Below are positions 1 through 5,554 of a stretch of 11,671 bases of DNA, in pieces. Source of the DNA: JAOUEE01 sp051011595 (GTDB taxonomy: Bacteria; Actinomycetota; Acidimicrobiia; Acidimicrobiales; SHLQ01); the NCBI GenBank assembly GCA_051011595.1, contig JBPCTQ010000338.1, positions 1 to 11,671 of the forward strand, given 5' to 3'. Position 1 is the stretch's first letter; the number at the start of each line of letters is the position of its first letter. The position numbers and the translations under genes are program-made. The notes under the pieces were generated by a model. That model made no database searches, had not been told where the DNA came from, and worked only from the letters and a program-made list of their open reading frames with translations.

Positions 1-174
1 ACGCTCACCTATCCGGTGCTCGACCGAGCCGAGGCCATCGTCTGGCTGGTGAGTGGGCGCACAAAACAGGCCGCGCTGGCCCAACTGCTGACCGGCGACC
101 GGTCGGTGCCCGCCGGCCGCGTGCGCAGCGATCGGGCGGTGATCCTGGCCGACCAGGCCGCCATCAGCCCCTGA
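1..174 (+). CDS. pgl: 6-phosphogluconolactonase, C-terminal fragment
   Basis: The open frame enters from the left edge and gives 57 residues before TGA at 172-174. It begins LTYPVLDRAEAIVWLVSG, and residues 37-45 read GDRSVPAGR. These resemble the end of the Pgl/DevB family, where the last strand and helix carry 'TYPVL..A..V.WLV.G..K...L..LL.GD..IPA.RV'. The enzyme hydrolyses 6-phosphogluconolactone to 6-phosphogluconate in the oxidative pentose phosphate pathway, in the cytosol. The catalytic N-terminal part lies outside the window, so activity cannot be judged. The assignment rests on recall of the family's C-terminal pattern. It lies on the same strand as the phosphodiesterase gene 57 bases downstream, but a hairpin and a -10-like box between them suggest separate transcripts. 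Confidence 0.8.
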   Translation, partial: TLTYPVLDRAEAIVWLVSGRTKQAALAQLLTGDRSVPAGRVRSDRAVILADQAAISP

Positions 175-178
175 ACCC

Positions 179-195
179 TCCGGCCCAGGGCCGGG
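179..195 (+). terminator. GC-rich hairpin after pgl, possible terminator
   Basis: CCGGCC (180-185) pairs with GGCCGG (189-194) around a CAG loop, with a T-G wobble closing at 179/195, five bases after the pgl stop. No T-run follows, so it is at best the U-poor kind of hairpin terminator often proposed in actinobacteria. It could be a chance GC palindrome. Confidence 0.35.
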
Positions 196-216
196 TCCTA
201 CCGGCGACGGTTCCGC

Positions 217-222
217 TAGCGT
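217..222 (+). promoter_or_regulatory. -10-like box TAGCGT before the phosphodiesterase gene
   Basis: TAGCGT fits the actinobacterial TANNNT -10 pattern and ends nine bases before the ATG at 232. No Shine-Dalgarno sequence lies before that ATG, so transcription from this box would give a leaderless or nearly leaderless mRNA. No convincing -35 is visible. Similar CTANCGTG strings occur at 216-223 and 8133-8140. Confidence 0.4.
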
Positions 223-231
223 GACCGAGCC

Positions 232-2280
232 ATGTCCGCCGACCCGCTGCACCCATCTCCGCTCCCGATCCGAGCGAAAGGCAGTCGATGGCCCATCATC
301 CGCGTGCTGGTCCTGGGCCTCGCCCAAGCATTGACCCTGGGCCTGTTCGCGTGGTTGTTCGGCGGGGTCACCATCAACAGTGTGTGGTCGGCGCTGCTCG
401 CGGTGGCCGTACTGTCCGTGCTCAACGCCCTGGTGTGGCCCATCATCATTCGCCTGGCCCTTCCCCTCGTGGTCTGGACGGTCGGGCTGTTCACGTTCGT
501 GTTGAACGCACTCTTCGTCGCCGCCACCGCCGCACTGGTCGACGGCTTCGAGGTCAACTCGCTCTGGACGGCCTTCGGGGTGTCGCTGGCGCTGGCTGCG
601 GTCAACGTGGCGGTAGGTGGGTTGTTGAGCATCGACGACGACCACGCCTGGCGTCAGATCGTGGTGCGGCGCATGGTCAAGAAACGCGAGCCGGTGCAGT
701 CGACTTCGACACCGGGCATCTTGTTCATCCAGATCGACGGCCTGGGCCACGACGTGCTCCGGGACGCTATGGCCGACGGCCACGCACCGATGCTGGCCCG
801 ACTGGTCGAACACGGCAGCCATACGCTCGTGCCCTGGGAGTGCGACCTGTCGTCACAGACCGGGGCCATGCAGGCCGGCATCTTGTTGGGCGACAACCAC
901 AACATGCCGGCCTTCCGCTGGTACGAGAAGGACAGCGGGCGCATCATGGTGTCGAACCGACCTCGCGACGCGGCCGACCTCGAGGAACGCCACTCGACCG
1001 GAGCGGGACTGTTGGTCGACGGAGGGGCCTCTCGCGCCAACGTCTTCTCCGGCGACGCCCCTGATGCCATGTTCACCTTCAGCACCGCGCTCGACAACCC
1101 CTCGAGGAAACGGTTCATCTACGCCATCGCCACGCCGTTCGCGATGTTGCGAATACTGGTCCTCACCGTCGTCGACATCGGGCGAGAGCTGCGGGCGGCC
1201 CGCCGGGCCCGGCGCGACGAGGTCGAACCCCGCATGCACCGGGGTGGCGTGTACCCGCTGCTGCGAGCGGCCACCACGGTGGTGCTGGCCGAGATCACCT
1301 ATTCGATGCTGATCGGCGACATCGAGCGAGGTGTTCCGTCGGCGTACGTCGACCTCGTCGGGTACGACGAGGTGGCCCACCACTCCGGCATCGCCGCCCC
1401 GGAGTCCCTCGACACCCTGGCTCGAACCGACGACCAACTCGAACGACTGCTCTCCACGCTGGAAGGGGCGCCTCGTCCGTACCACGTGGTGATCTTGTCC
1501 GACCACGGTCAGACCCAGGGCGCCACCTACGAACAACGGTACGGGGAGACACTCGAGGACACTGTGCGCCGGCTGGCCGACGGAGCTCACGTGGCCGCCC
1601 CGGTGCTGGCCGAGGAAGGCTGGAACAACGTGAACGGCCTGCTCAGCGACGCGGCGGCCGACGACTCGCGTCTGGGCCGCACGGTGGCCCGCACCACGCG
1701 GTCGCGTACGACCGACAACGAGGTCGTGTTGGGCCCGGCAACCGAAACCGCCGTCGACGAAGAACAAGACGTGGTCGTACTGGCATCGGGCAATCTGGGT
1801 TTGTTGTCGTTCCCCGCCATCGAGGGTCGGGCCTCACGCCAACGAATCGATGCCGCCCATCCCGGTCTGATCGACGGGCTGCGCAACCACGAGGGCATCG
1901 GGTTCATCCTGGTGCGAGACGAAGTCGACGGCGACGTGGTGATCGGCCCGGCCGGCGTGCACAACGTCTCCACCCGGCAGGTGAGTGGTGAGGACCCGCT
2001 CGAACCGTTCGGGACCAACGCCGCCGACCATCTGCGGCGCACCAGCAGCTTTCCCGACTGCCCCGACCTGTTGGTGAACAGCTTCTATGACCCCGAATCC
2101 GATGAGGGTGCGGCCTTCGAAGAGCTGATCGGGTTCCACGGCGGGGTGGGCGGCAAGCAGGGCGCGCCGTTCGTCCTGGCCCCCACCGCGCTGCCGCCGG
2201 CCGACACCCCGCTGGTGGGCGCCCTGTCCATCCACGAGTTGTTCAAGGGCTGGTTGGCCGCGGTCCAAGGCCCAACCTGA
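232..2280 (+). CDS. Membrane-anchored alkaline-phosphatase-superfamily phosphodiesterase with 4-TM holin-like N-terminus
   Basis: This 682-residue protein has two parts. Residues about 22-133 contain four hydrophobic segments (near 22-44, 51-75, 77-102 and 111-133), like the 'phage holin family 4' or Mycobact_4TM-type membrane domain. Residues about 160-682 form a type I phosphodiesterase/nucleotide pyrophosphatase fold. Its metal and catalytic residues appear complete: D169 in IQIDG, probable nucleophile T210 in SSQTGAMQAG, D379 and H383 in YDEVAHHSG, D424 and H425 in SDHGQT, and H636 in GFHGG. Family knowledge suggests hydrolysis of a phosphodiester or phosphomonoester at the membrane. The substrate and the side of the membrane are unknown. 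Further hydrophobic stretches near 294-316 and 340-362 lie inside the catalytic half and may touch the membrane. The ATG at 232 is chosen because it precedes the first TM helix and follows a -10-like box. Despite the 'holin' label, nothing nearby suggests a prophage. Confidence 0.85.
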   Translation: MSADPLHPSPLPIRAKGSRWPIIRVLVLGLAQALTLGLFAWLFGGVTINSVWSALLAVAVLSVLNALVWPIIIRLALPLVVWTVGLFTFVLNALFVAATAALVDGFEVNSLWTAFGVSLALAAVNVAVGGLLSIDDDHAWRQIVVRRMVKKREPVQSTSTPGILFIQIDGLGHDVLRDAMADGHAPMLARLVEHGSHTLVPWECDLSSQTGAMQAGILLGDNHNMPAFRWYEKDSGRIMVSNRPRDAADLEERHSTGAGLLVDGGASRANVFSGDAPDAMFTFSTALDNPSRKRFIYAIATPFAMLRILVLTVVDIGRELRAARRARRDEVEPRMHRGGVYPLLRAATTVVLAEITYSMLIGDIERGVPSAYVDLVGYDEVAHHSGIAAPESLDTLARTDDQLERLLSTLEGAPRPYHVVILSDHGQTQGATYEQRYGETLEDTVRRLADGAHVAAPVLAEEGWNNVNGLLSDAAADDSRLGRTVARTTRSRTTDNEVVLGPATETAVDEEQDVVVLASGNLGLLSFPAIEGRASRQRIDAAHPGLIDGLRNHEGIGFILVRDEVDGDVVIGPAGVHNVSTRQVSGEDPLEPFGTNAADHLRRTSSFPDCPDLLVNSFYDPESDEGAAFEELIGFHGGVGGKQGAPFVLAPTALPPADTPLVGALSIHELFKGWLAAVQGPT

Positions 2281-3027
2281 TCAGACGTGGCCGCCGGTCA
2301 CCACCACTGCACCGGTCACGTAGGCGCTGGTGTTGAAGGCGGTGTGCACCAGCCAGGGCGCCACCACACTGTTCGATCGAAGCCGCAACCAGGCGAACAG
2401 GACGCCGGCTCCGCCCGTCACCAGCACCACGACCACCACACCGAGTGATGCCTCCCACGCCGAGAAGTCGGCGCTGACCTCGTTGCCGTCGAGGTCACCG
2501 ATCGTGGTGAGTACGTGCCACAGTCCGAACACCAACGACGAGCCGAGCACCGCCCGCCACGGGCCCAATCCGGCCAACAGGATCGCGAGCAGTACCGAGC
2601 GGAACAACAGCTCCTCACCGAGGGCCGTCACCAACGGGATACGAAGGGCGGCCTCCACGAAGACCTCACCCGCACCGATGTCCACGAACCGGTCGTCGTC
2701 GAAGAACTCGCGCGTGGCCGGAACCAGCGCAGCCACCACGACACCAGCCAGCACGAGCAGGGCGACCGGCCCACCCAGGCGGATCCCAGCGCCCACGTCG
2801 TCGGCGGCCAACCCCAGTTCGCCCGTGGAGTAGCCGCGGCGCAGGGCCGCGTACACGGCGAGCACCGCGGCGCCGACGAGCACGGCCACCTCGGCCCACC
2901 CATCCACCAGCGAGGCAACCACCCCGTTGACCACGATCAGGAACGCGACCATGGCACCGGCATCGACCAGCCACCGGCGGCCGGGTCCGGTACCCGATCC
3001 GGCCACGGCACCCGAGGGTGCGCTCAC
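2281..3027 (-). CDS. CPBP family intramembrane metalloprotease (CAAX/Rce1-like)
   Basis: This 248-residue, strongly hydrophobic protein carries the three CPBP motifs in order: EExxxR (E138, E139, R143 in GEELLFR), FxxxH (F167 to H171 in FGLWH) and HxxxN (H228 to N232 in VHTAFN). These polar residues form the zinc or catalytic centre of Rce1-type glutamate proteases buried in the membrane. About six to eight TM segments are visible, starting near residue 24. Bacterial members cut membrane substrates or help in peptide and bacteriocin self-protection; the substrate here cannot be inferred. The start is GTG at 3027, 23 bases after the acyl-CoA ligase stop, so the two are probably cotranscribed, although no good Shine-Dalgarno is seen. 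An internal ATG at residue 26 is a possible alternative start but would trim the first helix. The stop codon (2281-2283) directly abuts that of the convergent phosphodiesterase gene. Confidence 0.85.
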   Translation of the reverse strand: MSAPSGAVAGSGTGPGRRWLVDAGAMVAFLIVVNGVVASLVDGWAEVAVLVGAAVLAVYAALRRGYSTGELGLAADDVGAGIRLGGPVALLVLAGVVVAALVPATREFFDDDRFVDIGAGEVFVEAALRIPLVTALGEELLFRSVLLAILLAGLGPWRAVLGSSLVFGLWHVLTTIGDLDGNEVSADFSAWEASLGVVVVVLVTGGAGVLFAWLRLRSNSVVAPWLVHTAFNTSAYVTGAVVVTGGHV

Positions 3028-3050
3028 GGCGTCAGCGGGGGCATCGCCGG

Positions 3051-4859
3051 TCAGCTCGGTTTGGTGTAGATGCGTTCGACGATCTCGGCATGGTTGTCGA
3101 TCACGATCGATCGACGCACCTTCATGGTGGGGGTGAGCTCACCCGACGCCACGGTGAAGTCACCGCTCAGGACACGGAAGGTGCGAACCCCCTCGGCCCG
3201 CGACACCAACTGGTTGGCCTCATCGACCGCGGCCTGGAGCTCGCCGTGCAGTTCGGGGTCGTCGGCCAGTTCTTCGATGAGGTGACCGGGTGACGACACC
3301 TGGCGGCCGTGCTCGTTGGCCCACGCTCCGAGGCTCTGCATGTCGAGGGTGACCAGCGCCGACACGAAGGGCCGATCGTCGCCCACCACCACGGCGTGAC
3401 TGATGAGCGTGTGGCCGGCAATGGCGGTTTCCAGCGGGGCCGGGGCGATGTTCTTGCCGCCTGCCGTCACGATCAGGTCTTTGATGCGGCCGGTGATGGC
3501 CACGTGGCCCTGGTCGTCGATCTCGCCCAGATCGCCGGTGCGGAACCAGTCGCCGTCGAACGCCTCGGCGGTGGCTTCTTCGTTCTCCCAGTAGTCGCGG
3601 AACACCAACGGACCTCGCAACTGGATCTCACCGTCGTCGCTGATGCGAGCATCGACACCCGGGAGAGGCGGGCCGACCGTGCCCGGTTTGGATCGACCGA
3701 CCCGATGCACCGTGGCCGGACCGGTGGTTTCGGTCAGGCCGTACCCCTCCAGCACCTCGACGCCCACCCCCTTGAAGAAGTAGCCGAGCTCTTCGTGCAG
3801 CGGCGCGCCGCCGGAGATGACATATCGCAGTTGGCCACCCATGGCGGCCCGCAGCGAACCGTAGACGGCCGCGTCGGCGACCTTGTGGGCCAGGCGGAGA
3901 TGCCAGGGGACCGAAGTACCGGCCACCCGATGTTCGCCGACCTCTTTGGCCACCTTGGAGGCCTCGTCGAAGATGCGGCGCTTGAATCCGGTGCCGGCCT
4001 TCTGGGCCGCGCCGTCGTGCACCTTCTCGAGCACCCGCGGCACCACCGTCAACCAGGTGGGCTTCACGTCGGCCAGATCGGGAAGCAGGGTCCGTACCCC
4101 TCCGCCGAAGGCCACCGGAACGCCCGCGGTGATGGCGGTCAACTGCACGACCCGGGCCAGGATGTGGGCAAGGGGCAAGAAGGTGAGCGTCCGGTTCCCG
4201 GGTCCAACCAGTTCGGGTGCGATGGCGATCACCTGGCGAATGGTCCAGATGAGGTTCTCGTGGGTGAGGACACAGCCTTTGGGGCGCCCAGTGGTTCCCG
4301 AGGTATAGACCAAGGTGGCCGGCTGGTCGTGGGCGATGGTGGCGGCCCGATCGTCGAGCACGGCGCCATCGATGTCGGCTCCCAACGCCTCCAGCTGTTC
4401 GAGTCCCCCCGCTTCGATGGTGAAGACCGATCCGAGGTGGGGAGCATGGTCCCGTGCGGCCTCGACCTTCTCGGCCAGATCCTCACTCTCGACGATGGCG
4501 AGCGTGGCCCCGCTGTTGGCCAGGATCCACGCCACCTGATCGGCTGACGATGTCTCGTAGATGGTGACGCTGACGGCACCGGCCTGCCACACGGCGTAGT
4601 CGGCCAGAGCCCACTCGAGGCGGGCATGGCTGAAGATGACCACCCGGTCACCGGCGGACACGCCCGCCCCAACCAACCCGGCAGCGAGGGTCCGCACCCG
4701 CGCCACCATCTCGGCCACCGACAGTTGCTCGAAGCCATCCGCGGACTTGACCAGAAGCGCGGTGGAGGCGCCGTCGATGGCCGCCCGGTCGTAGAGAGCG
4801 GCCAACACGTTGTCGGCGGCAGGCACCGACACCGGGCGTTCGGATGAGTTGTCGGGCAC
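3051..4859 (-). CDS. Long-chain fatty-acid--CoA ligase (AMP-forming, FadD15-like)
   Basis: This 602-residue member of the ANL adenylating superfamily activates a fatty acid to acyl-AMP and then to acyl-CoA. Motifs, numbered from the GTG start at 4859, are: phosphate-binding loop YTSGTTGRPKG at 185-195, YGLTETTGP at 373-381, DWFRTGDLGEID near 437-448, hinge GRIKD at 457-461, and probable C-terminal catalytic K580 in TPTMKV. The N-terminal stretch with GDRVVIF, EWALADYAVWQAGAV and YETSSADQ resembles mycobacterial FadD15 and bacterial long-chain ligases. The frame stays open upstream to 5036, but the extra 59 residues (Arg/Gly/Ser-rich) have no family counterpart. GTG 4859 has a GAGGA six bases upstream, and the resulting length fits the family. 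Acyl chain length cannot be read from sequence. It is probably the first gene of a two-gene operon with the CPBP protease. An inverted repeat over its putative -10 box suggests repressor control. Confidence 0.9.
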   Translation of the reverse strand: MPDNSSERPVSVPAADNVLAALYDRAAIDGASTALLVKSADGFEQLSVAEMVARVRTLAAGLVGAGVSAGDRVVIFSHARLEWALADYAVWQAGAVSVTIYETSSADQVAWILANSGATLAIVESEDLAEKVEAARDHAPHLGSVFTIEAGGLEQLEALGADIDGAVLDDRAATIAHDQPATLVYTSGTTGRPKGCVLTHENLIWTIRQVIAIAPELVGPGNRTLTFLPLAHILARVVQLTAITAGVPVAFGGGVRTLLPDLADVKPTWLTVVPRVLEKVHDGAAQKAGTGFKRRIFDEASKVAKEVGEHRVAGTSVPWHLRLAHKVADAAVYGSLRAAMGGQLRYVISGGAPLHEELGYFFKGVGVEVLEGYGLTETTGPATVHRVGRSKPGTVGPPLPGVDARISDDGEIQLRGPLVFRDYWENEEATAEAFDGDWFRTGDLGEIDDQGHVAITGRIKDLIVTAGGKNIAPAPLETAIAGHTLISHAVVVGDDRPFVSALVTLDMQSLGAWANEHGRQVSSPGHLIEELADDPELHGELQAAVDEANQLVSRAEGVRTFRVLSGDFTVASGELTPTMKVRRSIVIDNHAEIVERIYTKPS

Positions 4860-4865
4860 AGCGGT

Positions 4866-4870
4866 TCCTC
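4866..4870 (-). promoter_or_regulatory. Ribosome binding site GAGGA that sets the acyl-CoA ligase start
   Basis: On the minus strand, GAGGA is followed by six bases (ACCGCT) and then GTG at 4859-4857. This spacing favours GTG 4859 over starts further upstream in the same open frame. Confidence 0.65.
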
Positions 4871-4886
4871 GGCTCGAGCCAGTCGA

Positions 4887-4905
4887 CGCCGGAGCCGTTC
4901 CGGCG
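4887..4905 (-). promoter_or_regulatory. 7-bp stem-loop in the ligase 5' leader
   Basis: CGCCGGA (4887-4893) and TCCGGCG (4899-4905) form a perfect 7-bp stem around a five-base loop. If the minus-strand -10 at 4914-4919 is used, transcription would start near 4907. This stem would then sit at the very 5' end of the mRNA, ahead of the ribosome binding site. It could protect the transcript end or be a chance GC palindrome. Confidence 0.35.
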
Positions 4906-4912
4906 CCTCGGC

Positions 4913-4929
4913 GACCGTAGTGGACGGTC
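4913..4929 (-). promoter_or_regulatory. Candidate operator over the acyl-CoA ligase -10 box
   Basis: GACCGT (4913-4918), AGTGG (4919-4923) and ACGGTC (4924-4929) form a perfect inverted repeat with 6-base arms and a 5-base centre. On the minus strand it covers a -10-like TACGGT (4919 to 4914), about 55 bases before the ligase GTG. The size and position suit a dimeric repressor such as a TetR-type protein, but no matching regulator gene adjoins it. No clear -35 is seen. Confidence 0.4.
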
Positions 4930-5048
4930 ACTGCCTGAGCAGATTCGCCGTTCAGTCTCCGAGGACCGTCGTTTTGGCCTTGGCGTACTCGTCGTGGTGA
5001 TGCTGCCGGCGACTCGATCGTCCGGTCGCACGGCACCCGCCGACCATT

Positions 5049-5054
5049 TAGGCT
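5049..5054 (+). promoter_or_regulatory. -10-like box TAGGCT for the VOC/kinase-oxidoreductase unit
   Basis: TAGGCT, within TTTAGGCT at 5047-5054, fits TANNNT and stands out in GC-rich flanks. It would give a leader of about 23 bases containing the GGAGG at 5074-5078. Only a poor -35 match (TCGCAC, 5026-5031) lies at 17-base spacing. Confidence 0.4.
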
Positions 5055-5073
5055 CCGCGCAACGTGTGGCCAC

Positions 5074-5078
5074 GGAGG
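5074..5078 (+). promoter_or_regulatory. Ribosome binding site GGAGG for the VOC protein
   Basis: GGAGG lies five bases before ATG 5084. It decides this start over the much longer open frame that runs upstream to 4844. Confidence 0.7.
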
Positions 5079-5083
5079 TCTCC

Positions 5084-5551
5084 ATGGTGCAGCCCATTCC
5101 CCCTGATCGGCCGGGAGTGATCCCTTACCTCACGGTCGAGGGCGCCGCCTCGGCCATCACCTGGTACGGCACCGTCTTCGGCGCCACATCCGGATCGACC
5201 ACGCCGTCAGCCGACGGGCGGTTGGTGCACGCCGAGCTGCGGGTGGGCGAAGGGCTGGTGTTCGTGGCCGACGACTTCCCCGAGACCAACGATGGGCAGG
5301 GAGCCTCACCATGGGCCGTGGGCGGCTCGCCGGTGACGTTGCACCACTACGTTCGCGATGTCGACGCCACCGTCGAGGTGGCGGTCGCCGAGGGCGCCAC
5401 CTTGCTGTTCGGACCAGTCGAGATGTTCTGGGGTGACCGGTTCGCCAAGATCCAGGATCCCTTCGGCCACCTGTGGTCACTCGCAACCCACGTCCGCGAC
5501 GTGACCGAGGAGGAGCAGGCGGCGGCCGCCGCCGAGCTCGGAACCGGCTGA
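5084..5551 (+). CDS. VOC family protein (PhnB/glyoxalase-like fold)
   Basis: This 155-residue cytosolic protein belongs to the vicinal oxygen chelate superfamily. The N-terminal module starts GVIPYLTVEGAASAITWYGTVFGA (11-34), the usual first beta-alpha-beta of PhnB-like proteins. The C-terminal module contains VRDVDATVEVAVAEGATLLF (90-109) and ends MFWGDRFAKIQDPFGHLWSLATH (114-136), a near-diagnostic ending of this subgroup. H49 and the usual C-terminal positions could bind metal, but many PhnB-like members have no known reaction, so I assign none. ATG 5084 is preferred because of the GGAGG five bases upstream and because family homology begins about ten residues in. Its stop is three bases before the GTG of the kinase-oxidoreductase fusion, so the two are almost certainly cotranscribed and may be translationally coupled. 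Confidence 0.85.
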   Translation: MVQPIPPDRPGVIPYLTVEGAASAITWYGTVFGATSGSTTPSADGRLVHAELRVGEGLVFVADDFPETNDGQGASPWAVGGSPVTLHHYVRDVDATVEVAVAEGATLLFGPVEMFWGDRFAKIQDPFGHLWSLATHVRDVTEEEQAAAAAELGTG

Positions 5552-5554
5552 TCC

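Noticed and set aside
232..640. Prophage lysis gene (holin) suggested by the four-helix N-terminus
   Set aside because: The helices belong to a 682-residue phosphodiesterase, and no endolysin, integrase, tail or attachment site is nearby.
853..1767. Long open frame on the minus strand opposite the phosphodiesterase gene (304 codons)
   Set aside because: High-GC coding DNA leaves antisense frames open. The predicted protein is Arg/Gly/Val-rich with no recognisable motif, while the plus-strand gene has complete catalytic motifs.
3024..3044. Six-codon minus-strand mini-ORF ending in the GTGA of the CPBP gene start
   Set aside because: It could mimic a translational-coupling leader, but it has no ribosome binding site and such short frames arise by chance.
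3309..4547. 412-codon plus-strand frame inside the acyl-CoA ligase gene
   Set aside because: It is a mirror frame of a well-supported ligase. Composition is Gly/His/Arg-rich, with no domain and no ribosome binding site.
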